Assembly: GCA_963575745.1 (NCBI GenBank)
Contig: CAUYUJ010015022.1
Location: forward strand, 241,532 to 294,031
Length of the DNA: 52,500 nucleotides
From: Prorocentrum cordatum
Lineage: Eukaryota; Sar; Dinophyceae; Prorocentrales; Prorocentraceae
Direction: 5' to 3'
The notes below the pieces were generated by a model. It was not told the DNA's origin, searched no databases, and worked only from the letters and a program-made list of their open reading frames with translations. Positions 8,900 to 19,418 of this stretch are shown piece after piece. Numbering within the stretch: the first letter of the stretch is position 1; every line of letters begins with the position of its first letter. A program made the position numbers and the translations under genes.

Positions 8900-9754
8900 G
8901 GCCACGACGCGCGCGCGAAGAACGTCCAGGCAACAGAGCAACTCGACGAGTTCATTGGAGCGACGGCCTCTCGCGATTCACATTGCTTGGCCATCAGGGA
9001 CGCGTTCGATAAGCTTGGATCGGCCTTGCTCGCGCTGCCTAGCGGCTACTCCCTCGACCTTGACGACGCGCTCGCGACATGCCGCTTCGAAGACGTCAGC
9101 GCCTTCGCCAGCGGCGTCGCCGGCTGGCGGCCCGCCGCCGAGGCGGCCGCGGCGACGCGCGCGGCTTCGAGGGCTGAGGGCGCCAAGGAAGCGGCCAATG
9201 GCGCGGCGGACCAGTTGGCGCCGGTCGCGGGCGGCATGCCGAGCGACGTGGGCTGGCCGGGCAGCCGCGAGGGCAGCGCGGGTGACTGCGGGCAGCTCTG
9301 CGCCAACATGAAACGCTCGATCTTCAGGCATATCGGCATCGGCAACAAGATCAAGGGATGCGCGCGCGTGCTCACGGGGGAGAGGTCGGACTTCACCGCG
9401 GCGTGCTCGGACTCCGAGGTCGCGGAGTCAGGCTTCCAGGAGGCCGCGAAGAGGTGGGGGGGGGCTCGCTGCGCTGGCCAACCCGACGGTCGCGGCGGCC
9501 CCGCTCCTGCAGCCTGCTGTGGCCGGGGGGCCCTCCGCCGGGCAATCTCGAGAGGGCGGTCGACGCCGCGCCGCCGAAGAGCGAGGCGGTCGAGCTGGCG
9601 GCGCTCTGGCGGGGGGCCCAGCGGAGGCCGGCCAAGCGAGGGCCCGCTTGCGGAAGCCGCGCGGCCGCCGCGCCCAGTGGAGGAGGGGGGGGAGGGCGCC
9701 CGCGGGAGCGGGGAAGAGGAGGAGGGAGTAGGACGTGGGAGGGAGGAGGGATGA
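8900..9754 (+). pseudogene. Hypothetical protein, open 285-codon stretch
   Basis: Frame 2 is open from just after a TGA at 8897-8899; the first ATG is at 8987. It reads VQATEQLDEFIGATAS, then AIRDAFDKLGSALLALPSG, LDLDDALATCRFEDVSAF and an Ala-rich helix. Further on come LCANMKRSIFRHIGIGNK and IKGCARVLTGERSDFT. After about 9480 the sequence becomes a low-complexity purine-rich tract and coding is doubtful. The helical, Ala/Asp-rich content would suit a retroelement structural protein, and Gag-type pieces follow at 10.6 kb, but no motif proves this. Confidence 0.35.
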
Positions 9755-10633
9755 GAAAGCTGGGGGGAGGAAGAGGAGGCAGGAAGCGGGCAGCGCGCGA
9801 GCGAGACGAGGGGCGCCGCGGCTGCTGCTGCTGACAATAACTTTCCTGACAAGTTGCCCCCTCCCTCCCCTCTCTTCCTTCTCTGCCCCCCCCCATCCGT
9901 CCCCCCCCCCGGCGCCGCCGTCGGTCTTCTCCTCTTCTGCCTTTCCTCCTTCCTTGCCCCCTCCATTTCTTGTCTCCCTCGCTCTTCCGCTCCCTTCCCC
10001 CGTGCGTATTTTACCTTGGCAGACCGCATGACTGACGCTGGTGCGCGTTGCGTCCAGCGATGCAAATGGGTTCGCCCATGAACGCGCGTCCATGGGCTCG
10101 CCCTCTTAGTGGGCAGTGCCCCCCTGGCGGTCATCAAATTCCTTGGCTGTTTGTGGGGGCCCTCGCCACTCCCTAAAAGGGCAGATTATTTTAACATGTT
10201 TTTCGGGGGGGGGCCGAGGGCGGCGATCGTTCATTCCTTTCGCGCCGGGGGGGGGGGGGTCGTCGAACTCGATGGCCATTCTGGGCCATCAAAACCATCG
10301 ATCGCCATGCCGCAGGCGTTGGCGGGTAATGTGATCCCCGAAGCTACGATGGCCCCGGCATCTTCTTGCCCCGCGCGGTGGGCGCGTCGAACATGCGACT
10401 CGCCGTGGCCCCGCGGCGCCGCGACGTGGCCTGCCCAGCGAACGCGCGGCAATTGTCGGGCATGATTGGCCCGGGCAGCCTCGCCTCGGCCGTCTATTCG
10501 GCCCGGCGCCGCGCATTCCTCGCGGGCGTGCCCGCGCCAGATCAGGCTCAATGAGTCTATGGCATAACGGCCGGCTCGAGCCGGGGCGGCGCGGGCCCTG
10601 CTTCCTCGGGCGCGGCGCCGAGCCCGACTGCAG
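9755..10633. other. Purine then pyrimidine tract; no gene recognised
   Basis: A GGA-rich tract to about 9830 changes abruptly to a C/T-rich tract at 9845-10010, so one strand switches from purine to pyrimidine within about 20 bases. The rest is GC-rich with short open frames and a G10 run ending at 10259. No motif seen. Confidence 0.5.
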
Positions 10634-11434
10634 TTGCTGTCGCTGCGGATCTCGGCGCGGCATCTTCGGTGCAGGCGGCGCGCCCAGCAGCAGTTGTCGA
10701 ACGCGGTGCTGACTCCGACGCCATCGGCTCATTATGCGAAGAGATGGCTGCCGACGACGCCGACCTGCGCGAGGTTCCTCTGGGGCAGCGCGGCGCGCGC
10801 CTCATTCTGGTTTGCGAGCGCGCCAAGTCGCGGGGGCGCAGCCTTCGCGGCCGCGAGCCCGCGCGCCGCGCCCAGAGAGTCATCGGGCGCATGGGCAAGG
10901 GCCGCGGCAGGGGCTACCGCGCCCGCCCTCTCGGCCAATCTGATCGAAAACGACCGTCGGCAAGCGCTCTCTAGTTTTGGGAGTGGCCAGGGTTGGGGGG
11001 CAGGGGGGGTCAGAACAGGCGGCGCGGGTTCAGGCCGCCGCGGCAGCCCGCTAGGTCCTGGCGGGGCGCGTCTCAAATGCCACGAGTGCGACTCCCGTGG
11101 TCACCTCGTGAGCGACTGCCCCCTGCGCCGCCGGCATGGGCGTGCCCTCCTCCTCGGCGCCCCAGCCTCGGCAGCGCCGCCACTGCCGCCGAGAACCTTG
11201 CCGCTTGCGCATCTGGGGCGTCGGGGGTCGCCTAGTCCAGCCGCCCAGCGGCCCGCGCCAGGCGCGCGCGCGGCCTGGATGACAAGGAACATTTTGAATT
11301 CCACGACCTATGGTTTGGGGCCCCAGCGACGGTGGCCCGACGCAGAGCGCCGACCCTCAGGGCGGCGGGCGACCGACTCCAGCTACGGCAGCCCCGCGGC
11401 CAGCGTCAGCAGCGGCGCCGCGCGCGTCGTCTGA
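10634..11434 (+). pseudogene. Gag-like fragment with CCHC zinc knuckle
   Basis: Frame 2 is open for 266 codons. At 11078-11119 it encodes CHECDSRGHLVSDC, a perfect C-x2-C-x4-H-x4-C zinc knuckle of the kind found in retroviral and Ty1/copia or Ty3/gypsy Gag proteins, where it binds RNA. Gly/Arg-rich sequence precedes it, as is common before such knuckles. The N-terminal two thirds are not recognisable; in frame 1, 10669-10974 looks more protein-like and may be the true frame there. Together with the RING-like domain 1 kb downstream on the same strand, this suggests a copia-type polyprotein, but no protease, integrase or RT follows before repeats begin at 12.7 kb. Confidence 0.55.
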
Positions 11435-11885
11435 CGGCTTGCGGGAGGCAGCGGGCCGCAGCCATCGGTCGAGCTGGGCGGCGGCCTTGCGCGAGGCCAA
11501 GCTGCGACGAGCTGCACTATCGGCCCGCGCGGCAGGGGCGGGGGGGTCATCGCCAGCCGCGCCTGCGTCGCCAACAAACCCAGCAGCATCAGCAGCAGCA
11601 CCACCACCGACGCCATTGCGTCGGACCAGAGTTGCTGGGGCCTTCCTACTTGGGCAAGCTCTAGGTCGCAACTGGGTGGGCGACGTCAACGCACTGGTCG
11701 CAGCGCCTACGAACCAGCCGGCCGGCGCGCGCCTCGGCGCCAGCACGCCGCAAGGGTCGTGGGTCGACTTGGCCGCCGCAGTCCGCGCTGGCAGCAGCGT
11801 CGCCGCCAGCGCCAGAGTCCCCAGTGATCTGCCCCCAGTCAATCGCAACGCCCACATCGACGTGGGCCATCCATCTGGGAGATAA
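11310..11885 (+). pseudogene. Ala/Pro-rich linker of the putative Gag-Pol remnant
   Basis: Frame 3 is open for 191 codons, ends at a TAA (11883-11885), and the same frame reopens at once in the RING-like segment. The sequence is low complexity (Ala, Pro, Ser, Gln). I see no D-(T/S)-G of an aspartic protease. It is included because it joins the knuckle and RING pieces on one strand. Confidence 0.3.
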
Positions 11886-11888
11886 GCC

Positions 11889-12548
11889 ATGTGGTTCGCC
11901 AGCCGCGAGACCTGGGCGTCGAGCGGCGGCCGATCCGAACGCAGCGCGGGCACCGCTCTCGGCCGCGCGCAACGACGGCGCCTCGACGAGCTTCGCGGCG
12001 CAGAGCTAGCACTGGAGCTCTTGCGGCAACAGGGCGAGCAGCGACGCCAGGCCGCGCAGGGCTGGGCAGAAACCCTTGTTAATCCTCCTCCCGCGCCAGC
12101 CTCCGCGCCTGCCGCGCCTGCTCCAGTTGCTGTATTCGACGGCGACGACAGTGGGTGTCTCATCTGTCGCGAGGTCTTCGCGCAAGGCGATAGGGTGGCG
12201 CGCCTGCAATGCCGCCAGATCTTGAGACGGGCATGCCGCGTGCAGCATTTTCACCGCACCGACGTCCACTTGGCGCGCTGCCCAGCGTTCCGATGCTCAG
12301 CCGACGTCATCGCCGACTTCCGCTTCATCAGCGCAGATGGTGCTTTGGCGGGCCCGACGCCCATGGCGCCGGCCCGCGCGGCTGACCCTGGCCCGACGGG
12401 CCCAGTGCCCGCGGTGCCGGCTCGCAAGGCACCAGCGACGGCGTCCATGAGGAAACCCCGACACGGCAGGATTTCCAAGGGTCTCCTCGGCCCGCACGCG
12501 GGGGAAGGTTGGGGAGGGGAAACGAAAGTGGCGACAACGATCGGATAG
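11889..12548 (+). pseudogene. Degenerate RING-like zinc finger protein
   Basis: Frame 3 encodes a charged helix (RRRLDELRGAELALELLRQQ), an Ala/Pro hinge and, at 12156-12296, CLICREVF, then RLQCRQILRRAC and CPAFRC, followed by ADVIADFRFI. This tracks RING-H2 (C-x2-C, C-x-H-x-x-H-x-x-C, C-P-x-C), but the two central His ligands are Gln and Arg and the last pair is spaced C-x3-C. It would probably not fold around zinc normally. Dinoflagellate copia-type polyproteins, as I recall them, often carry such a RING, and the ADVI...FRFI tail fits. A solitary RING gene is the alternative. Confidence 0.5.
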
Positions 12549-12614
12549 GATTTGGAACCATACAAGCGGCCCAGATTGCAGTCTTGAGCTACGGGAGCAA
12601 CGCCACGATCTTCA

Positions 12615-12708
12615 CATGAGGCCCGCGCTGCAGCGGGAACACCATTGTGGAAGGACCGAGAACGGATCGAAAAACGCACAGAAACTGCACCAATGTTTGA
12701 AATATCAA
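12615..12708 (+). repeat. Single copy of the 14.1-kb dispersed unit
   Basis: GAGGCCCGCGCTGCAGCGGG followed by AACACC and a GGACCGAGAACGG end. It matches the units at 14.12-14.29 kb and so brackets the TG and purine repeats between them. Confidence 0.6.
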
Positions 12709-13055
12709 TGTGTGTGTGTGTTTGTGCGTGTTGTGTTGTGCTGTGTCGTGCAGTGCTGTGCTGTGTTGTGTTGCGTTGTGTTGTGTTGTGTTGTGTTGTG
12801 TCATGTCGTGTGGCGTGGTGTGGCGTGTTGCGTTGCGTTTTGTTGTGTTGTGTTGTGTCATGTCGTGTGGTGTGGTGTGGTGTGGTGTGGTGTGGTGTGG
12901 TGTGATGTGGTGTGGTGTGGTGTGGTGTGGTGTGGTATGGTGTGTTGTGTTTTGTAGTGTTGTATTGTATTGTTTTGTGTTGTGGTGTGGTGTGGTGTAG
13001 TGTGGTGTGGTGTGGTGTGGTGTGGTGTGATGTGTGTGTGTGTGCGTGTGCGAAA
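12709..13055 (+). repeat. Pentanucleotide TTGTG / TGTGG array
   Basis: About 340 bp of 5-bp units, TTGTG to about 12800 and again 12842-12860, then TGTGG at 12866-12945 and 12988-13030, with slipped copies between. The T/G strand is plus. It reads as valine/cysteine runs in the plus frames and is not coding. Confidence 0.9.
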
Positions 13056-13139
13056 ATCACGGCACGGAGAGGTCGGGATACCCTCAGCACGCCCTCCGAA
13101 GGGCGAGTGGGAAGCATTGCTCCCATTTTGTAATTGTGC

Positions 13140-13453
13140 GTAGATGGAGGGACGGAGGCGGGGATGGACAGGGGGAGGCGAGGGGAAAGGGGGCGGGGAG
13201 GGGGATGGGGAGGCGGAGGGGGAAGAGACGGGAAGGGGGGGGGAGGGGATGGGGAGGGGAGAGGGGGGACGATGGAGAGGGGGAGGGGAGGCATGTGGGA
13301 GGGGGCAGCGATGGCGGAGGGGGCGGGGCAGGGGAAGGTGGGAGGGCCAAGGGAGGGGCAGGGGATAATGCCTCGAGACGCGGGGGCCCGTGGGGCAGTG
13401 CAAGGACGGGGCGGGGAGGGCGAGGAGCGGAAGGGAGGGGGCGGGGACAAGTT
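13140..13453 (+). repeat. G/A-rich purine tract
   Basis: Roughly 310 bp with very few pyrimidines, built of GGGGA-like words. A shorter relative at 21.09-21.18 kb is followed by the same unique-looking sequence, so it belongs to a composite repeat. Confidence 0.8.
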
Positions 13454-13530
13454 AGGTGCGCTCGCGTCAACATCTGACATCCTACCCCTCCCTCCCATCC
13501 CTTACCATGGCGCTGATTTTCTCTATCCGC
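13454..13530 (+). repeat. Composite-repeat segment shared with 21.18 kb
   Basis: The stretch with AGGTGCGCTCGCG, ACATCTGACATCC and CTCCCATCCCTT recurs at 21181-21260 with a few differences, on the same strand and again after a purine tract. Confidence 0.75.
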
Positions 13531-13584
13531 GGACGCGTGTCGTAGCGGACCTGTGGCTCCGCGCGCGTGTGCGTAGTGGGTGGT

Positions 13585-14060
<476 letters not shown>

Positions 14061-14123
14061 GTGTGCGTGCGGCGGGGCGGGGCGTGGTGCGGCGCAGTGG
14101 TGGCGGGCGGATGGGCGCGCGAG

Positions 14124-14293
14124 AAAGAGGCCCGCGCTGGGGCGAGAACGCCATCCTGAACGACGGAGGCAAAACACCGATCCGAAAATGAGGCCCACGC
14201 TGCAGCGGGAGCACGATTCGGAACGATTCGGGAGCAGAAATGAGGCCGGCGCCTCAGCGAGAGCAGCATTTTGAAAAAAACGCAGGCGAAAAC
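14124..14293 (+). repeat. Three ~53-61 bp repeat units
   Basis: Units start near 14124, 14185 and 14238, each with GAGGCCSRCGC, a CGRGARCR core and an A-rich end. They are imperfect, with a near-palindromic CCCRCGCTGCAGCGGG core in the middle unit. One further copy is at 12615 and a distant one near 21675. Confidence 0.6.
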
Positions 14294-14299
14294 CCAACT

Positions 14300-14660
14300 C
14301 CCGGGAATCCTGTGTGTAAAAAAACAGTACGCGGGGGGGGGGGGGTCAAATACTTTCAGGCCGCCTTCGGGGGAAGAGGGAGAGTAGTATTCATATTGAG
14401 TAATTGTAGACGAGTAGGAGAGACCGAAGACGAGGGGGGCCGCGGGGGAGGAGGGTGGGGAAGAGGGTAGGGGGGGGGGCGGGGAAGAGCGGGGACAGGG
14501 GAGGGGGGACGGGGGGGGAGCGGGGAAGAGGGGACAGAGAAGGGAGGACTCGGGGGGGGGGGCGGGGAACAGGGGCTGGAGAGACTGGGGACCTGAGGGC
14601 ACGAAGGCGGGCTCTCGAGGAGGGGCCCTGTTGGGCGTGGGCGACGGGAAGGGTTTTCCT
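14300..14660 (+). other. Purine-rich tract with motifs shared with 21.6-21.8 kb
   Basis: TGTGTGTAAAAAAACAGTAC at 14309-14328 and TAGTATTCATATTGAGTAAT near 14384 both have close relatives (21764 and 21630), though in the opposite order there. The rest is a G-run-rich purine tract. No gene seen. Confidence 0.6.
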
Positions 14661-14795
14661 GCTCCCAGGCAGCTTCAGCAGCAGCAGCTGCTGCAGTACC
14701 AGCAGGTCGCCCTGCATCAGCAGCAACTCGCGCAGCAACAACAGTTCATGCAGATGGCTGCGCTGCAGCAGCAGGACCGGTGCCCCGTGGAGGAG
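14661..14795 (+). CDS. Glutamine-rich exon-like island
   Basis: One plus frame reads GFPAPRQLQQQQLLQYQQVA, then LHQQQLAQQQQFMQMAALQQ and QDRCPVEEG. CAG and CAA codons alternate and Leu, Met, Ala, Phe and Tyr are interspersed, as in polyglutamine regions of transcriptional or RNA-binding proteins. A pure repeat would not give this mixture. The frame then enters a GAG run (poly-Arg in this frame, poly-Glu in another). No domain is recognised and the exon borders are unclear. Confidence 0.4.
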
Positions 14796-14799
14796 GGGA

Positions 14800-15185
14800 C
14801 GCAGAGGAGGAGGAGGAGGAGGAGGAGGAGGAGGAGGAGGAGGAGGAGGGGGAGACAGAAGAGAAATCGATGATGAGGATGAGGATGAGGATGAGGATGA
14901 GGATGAGGATGAGGATGAGGATGAGGATGCTGCTGCTGATGATGATGCTGATGCCGATGATGATGCTGCTGATGATGATGATGATGATTGTGATTGTGAT
15001 TGTGATTGTGATGATGCTGCTGATGCTGTTGATGCTGATGATTGTGGTGGTGATGGTGATGGTGATGGTGATGGTGACGGTGATGGTGACGGTGATGGTG
15101 AAGGTGATGGTGATGATGATGCTGATGATGATGATGATGGCGGTGATGGTGATGGTGATGGTGATGGTGATGGTGATGATGATGT

Positions 15186-15223
<38 letters not shown>

Positions 15224-15285
15224 GTGATGACGATGATGTGGTGATGATGATGATGATGATGATGATGATGACGAGGAGGAGGAAA
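14800..15285 (+). repeat. GAG, GATGAG and GAT repeat field
   Basis: GAG repeats to about 14850, (GATGAG) about 9 copies at 14872-14928, then GAT with GCT, GGT and TGT interspersions to about 15270. All units read GAT/GAG on the plus strand, giving poly-Asp/Glu in one frame and poly-Met in another. Confidence 0.9.
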
Positions 15286-15287
15286 AT

Positions 15288-15554
15288 ATGGAAGATGAGA
15301 CTATCGAGCGGGACGATGAGGAGGAACAGCAGGATGAGGATGATGCTGAGGATGAGGATGATGATGAGCATGAGGAGAAGGAGGAGGAAGAGGAGGAGAA
15401 GGAGGAGGAGGAGGAGGAAGAAATGGAAGATGATACAATCGAGCAGGACAATGAGGAGGAGCAGCAGGATGAGGATGATGGTAAGGATGAGGATGAGGAT
15501 GATGACCAGCATGAGGAGGAGGAGGGGGAGGAGGAGGAAAAGGAGGAGGAATAA
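15288..15554 (+). repeat. Tandemly duplicated acidic reading frame
   Basis: An 88-codon frame consists of two related halves, starting MEDETIERDDEEEQQDEDD at 15288 and MEDDTIEQDNEEEQQDEDD at 15423, each trailing into poly-Glu. The unit is about 135 bp. Non-repetitive codons (TIE, QQ) are kept in both halves. Coding use is unproven. Confidence 0.6.
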
Positions 15555-16252
15555 GAGGAGGAGGAGGAGGGGGAGGAGGAGCATGAGTAGAAGTACGCCC
15601 TCCAAGCGATTGCACCCTGAACCTCATCCACGTCAGCTTTGTCATGCACTGCGATGGTGGCACCCGGCGTCGCAATGTTCTGTTCTGCTGCGTCGTAGGC
15701 CTTGGAAACGCATGTTGATAGAGAACGTAGGGTTGAGGTATTTTTGGGGGGCCTGAAGGGCATATACATGGCTAGCCCAATATCTTCTTTCACCGCGGAG
15801 CTTTTTGCATTGGAAAGTTGTGCCGCGGCATTCGAAGAGTTTTGGACGACACTCGTGCGGAACATCGACCATTGAGATGGTCATCGTTCATGTTTGGAGT
15901 TGGAAGGCAATAAAAGGAGGAGGAGGAAAAGGAGTAGCCGCTGCCCGCTCGGGGTGGGGCCCGCGGGGACCCACGCGCGGGTGGCGGCAGCGCGGCAGCC
16001 GCCATAGGGGCTGCAGAAGGGGGGGAGGATACCCCCAGACTCCCCCTTCGGCGGCAGCCCCTCGCGGCGCCCGCGGCAGGCGGAAGGCGGCAGGCGGCGG
16101 CGGCGCTGCCCCAGGGTGCCTGCAGGCGCGGCCAGACGGCCAAGCGGCCTGAGGCGGCATGGCACAGACGTGCCAGGAGGCTGCGAGGACAAGCTCGTTT
16201 CCTACTCCGGCCCCACGCGGCCCGCAGCATCCTGAAGAACCATCATAGCAGT
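15555..16252 (+). other. Mixed sequence with a possible RNase H trace
   Basis: In one plus frame 15625-15660 reads VSFVMHCDGGTRR, and in another 15760-15860 reads SSFTAELFALESCAAAFEEF, faintly like the start (x-D-G-G-x) and the A-E-L-x-A-L helix of RNase H, with broken frames between. An AATAAAA lies near 15909. The rest is GC-rich without a clear frame. Confidence 0.25.
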
Positions 16253-17129
16253 ATGGCGTCGAAAAGCACTGGTAGCTGGACTTGTTCAGAGTGTCAGGCC
16301 TACAATGAAGTTGGTAGTTGGAGCTGCAAGGATTCTGTACGTGAAAAAAGAAAATGGCGCAAGTGTAGTATGACGTACGGGAAGTTCCAGCAGCGTCAAG
16401 CGGATGATAGGCGCCGAGAAAGTCCACATTCAGATCGGAGGTAAAAGCAGCTCTGGACGCTCATATGATGTCACCCCAGACGTACGCCCTCAAGCACCCT
16501 ACGTACAAACCGCCCCCGACAACAGGGAAACGAAGCAACACAAGCATATGGTTGAAGATCGCATAGCGAGGCTGGCCGAGTTGTTAGTTCAAGGAAACAA
16601 GGCGGGCTCTTACATGGCGGCGCAGGAACACGGGCGGAGCGTTCTCAAGTGGATACGCTGGCAGCTGAAGCCTCTTCCAGTCCAGCGGGCAGAGGCAAAG
16701 ACGGGCATGGTGAATGCAGCGGAGAAGATTGCGCCACTAGAGAAGAAGCAGCGTATTATCATGGATGGCACCTGGTATCACCGAACATTGCACGACGACC
16801 GTCACGACCTCTTCCGTGAAGTTGTGGCGATGGGGCGAGATGTGACGGGCAGTACTTGTGACGATGGTGTTGGCCACGGTCGACGAATGGAGCTGGCGGC
16901 ACACAGGTCCAAGAGTTCTGGATGTTCAGGTGTGGAGGAGGAGCAGCCACCACCACCACCGCCGCCACCGCCACCGCCCCCAGCTGGGCGAGATCGACTA
17001 GACGCGCGCCAGTTGACCCCGACTGTTGACGGAATGCGTCTACGTTGTCAGGCGTCTCTGCTAGCCGTTCAAGGCCGAGCTTTAGCTCCTCCACGTGGCC
17101 GTGGGATTGTACAGCACTTGGGGTCTTAA
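16253..17129 (+). pseudogene. LINE ORF1-like zinc finger and coiled-coil protein
   Basis: Frame 2 from ATG 16253 reads GSWTCSECQAYNEVGSWSC, a RanBP2-type finger (W-x-C-x2-C-x3-N-x6-C; Cys 11, 14 and 25) whose fourth Cys is replaced by Ser, then KWRKCSMTYGKFQQRQ. Near 16420 the reading passes to frame 3: RIARLAELLVQGNKAGSYMA, RWQLKPLPVQRAEAKTGMV and KIAPLEKKQRIIMDGTWY, a basic coiled coil. It ends with a Pro-12 run and a TAG. The same architecture occurs on the minus strand at 0.5-1.64 kb. A role in RNA binding is inferred from the family. No RT follows on this strand. Confidence 0.5.
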
Positions 17130-17153
17130 TCCAGACAGGAGGATGCTCGACGT

Positions 17154-18680
17154 TTGTCCTCGCCTCCTCCTCGTGGGAATCCGATTGCGATAGTGTCGGC
17201 ACCGCGTACTATTCGCAGGTCACCAGAGGGATCACCATCGAGGCTCTCGCCGCAGGTGGTGAAGGATGACTACGATGGGCAGCTATCGAAGGCAGATGTT
17301 GCGAGGGTGCTCGGGCTACGCGGCAGTTGCCCCCAGAGGTCAGGCCATTCCTTTGCCGTGCCGCCACCGCCGTCGACCGCGGCGCCGTCAAGCTTGCCGC
17401 GTGCCGCGACGCCGCGCGCTTCTGAACTACGGCCGCCTCCTGCTCATTCTCCAGGGCCTCTTCTGGGTGTTGGTTCGGCTGATGTGGCCGTCGCGCAGGC
17501 CGTGGCCCCTCTGAGCGCCGCGGGCTCCTGCGCAGGGGCCGCCGCTGGCGCGGCACGTGGAGAGCGCGCTGCTACTTGTGGGGTAGCGTGGGCGGGGCGC
17601 GACGGCCACGGGGGGCCGCGCGCTGGCCGGGGGGGGGGGCGGGGGGGCAGCTCTCTGAGCGCCCTGAGACCCCCCCAAAGGCATCCGCAGCCACGCGACC
17701 GCTCCGCGCAGGACGCGGCGGCCGCCGGCATCTTGGAGGCAGGCAGCCCAGGGCCGCCAGCGACGCCGATTGCGAGGTCAAGTTCAAGGGCGGCGGCGGC
17801 GGCTAAAGGGGCAGGGAAGGGCGCTCCCGATCTGCAGGCGATGGAGCAGGCGAGGGCAGTTCAGCATGAGCAGTGGCTGAAGGCTCAGAAGGCGGCGGCC
17901 GCGTTGCATCGGGCCAGCTCGGAGCGGCAACAGCGGCGCAAGGCGTTCCGAGGGCCGATCGGGTTCTGGGGGGGGTCGTCGAGCAGGCAGCCGCCAACGT
18001 CGGGATCGCCCTCGCCAGAACAGTTGCCGACGAGAGGCGGGGCGCCGAGGCTTGTCGCCATCTGTTTCTCAGAGAGGAGGCCCGCGCGAAGTTGATTGAG
18101 GAAGCGGCATCGCGCCATAAGCTATCGGAGCAGCAGGTGAAGGCCGCGAATTTCCGCATCCTGCGGCGGGCGGAGTGCCAGGCAGCTTGGATGCAGCTAG
18201 CTGTCCAAAGGGAGGGGGCGGATCACGATGGGCCTCGGGCGGTGACGACGGTGCGCGAGGCAGGTAGGCGCCAGCGCTTCTACGAGGAGGAGATCGCGCA
18301 GATGCAGAGGCAGAAGACGGCTCCGTTACCTGATGGGCCTCAACGAACAGGGTGGCAGCCAGTCTCAGAAGACCCATACGAGTTGCATGGGAACATATCT
18401 GGTATACCGATTGGCAGCAATTTTGAGCGAGAAATCCGTCAGTACCAGGATGAGGTGAAAACGGCAGCAGGAGCAGGAGAGGCGCGATCGGATGGACCAT
18501 GACGAGTACGTGCGTATCAGTGGAAGGTATTTCACAACCCCGAACCCACCAACGCCGCCGTCAACTGACACGCGAATGGTGGATGAGATGCTGGGAGCAG
18601 AAGAGCAAGCGGAATGGTTGGGCAAAGTCGTGGGCGAGAGGCAGCGCGACCAGCTCGAGCAATATATGGGCCCGCCACGA
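17154..18680 (+). pseudogene. Charged coiled-coil hypothetical protein, two homopolymer frameshifts
   Basis: Frame 3 has DDYDGQLSKADVARVLGLRG, then a Ser/Pro/Ala/Gly linker and MEQARAVQHEQWLKAQKAAA. At a G8 run (17968-17975) the coding quality moves to frame 2: VVEQAAANVGIALARTVADE, RHLFLREEARAKLIEEAASR, AECQAAWMQLAVQREGADHD and SEDPYELHGNISGIPIGSNF. At an A4 run near 18457 it moves back to frame 3: KRQQEQERRDRMDHDEYV, then MVDEMLGAEEQAEWLGKVV. Allowing the two runs, about 500 codons are open. I recognise no family. It may continue the ORF1-like protein upstream or be a separate gene. Confidence 0.45.
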
Positions 18681-19230
18681 GCGCCAGCCCAAAGCGTTCG
18701 AGGAGGCGAGCGCCAGGCGCCGCGGGGAGGGTGCATCTGCAAGAGTTGCCGGCGGCGGTGTCAAGCGATGCGCGTCGCACCTGCAGCTGGGCATGTGCGC
18801 AGGAGTTCTGCCGCCCATCCCTCGGACCCCTCATATCGTGCAGCAACCGCCATCTGTGCCTGATGCTGCAGCTGACAGTGGCGCTGGTCACCTCGGGCTT
18901 GTTCGAGACGCAGTTGGACTTACCTCGAGAACGTCGTCAGGATTGCCGTCGTCGCAAGCTACCCCGTCCAAGCCTCGGCAGTGACAGCCATGCCCATTGC
19001 GGAACCAGCAGCGCAAGGTGACGCGCAGCGTGCGCATTGTCAAAATCAAGTCTAAGCCTCAGGTGTTAGAGCGCAAGTCCCAGGTGCTAGCTTCGGCGCG
19101 CGCCCCGGGCGCAGCGTCGCCGATGTTCCGCATGGCGCTGGTTCGCAAGACCCAGGTGCTAGCTGCGGCGCGCGCCCTGGGCTCGACGTCGCCAATGTTT
19201 TGCGGGAGGGGGGCTGGGCCAGGTACCTGA
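18674..19230 (+). pseudogene. Continuation of the hypothetical protein, Ser/Pro-rich then 72-bp repeat
   Basis: Frame 1 reads RHERQPKAFEEASARRRGEG, then PIPRTPHIVQQPPSVPDAAA and a TGA at 18982-18984. The same frame reopens as NQQRKVTRSVRIVKIKSKPQ followed by two copies of a 72-bp repeat (starts 19081 and 19153), each giving SQVLASARAPG-like peptide. It is probably the 3' part of the preceding frame after one more shift. Confidence 0.3.
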
Positions 19231-19418
19231 GCACGGGGCGCGTCATGGTGATGGGGGCGGCGATGCGACTCGGTTGCCAGACTCCTGGGCTGGCTCGGGG
19301 GAAGGGAGAGGTTCGTCGCGCAATGGTGAGTCATATTGGGGGCTGCCATCGCAGCGCCTGCGAGCTGCGGCCGGGCGTCGCATCGCCTGCCCCCTTGAAG
19401 TCGTGAAAGGGGAGCGTC
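19231..19418. other. Short spacer, no gene recognised
   Basis: GC-rich sequence without a convincing frame, between the 72-bp repeat and the methyltransferase-like fragment. Confidence 0.4.

Noticed and set aside
15625-15860. Second RNase H domain
   Set aside because: Only two short motif-like words in different frames, without the central catalytic motif; mentioned in the region note only.
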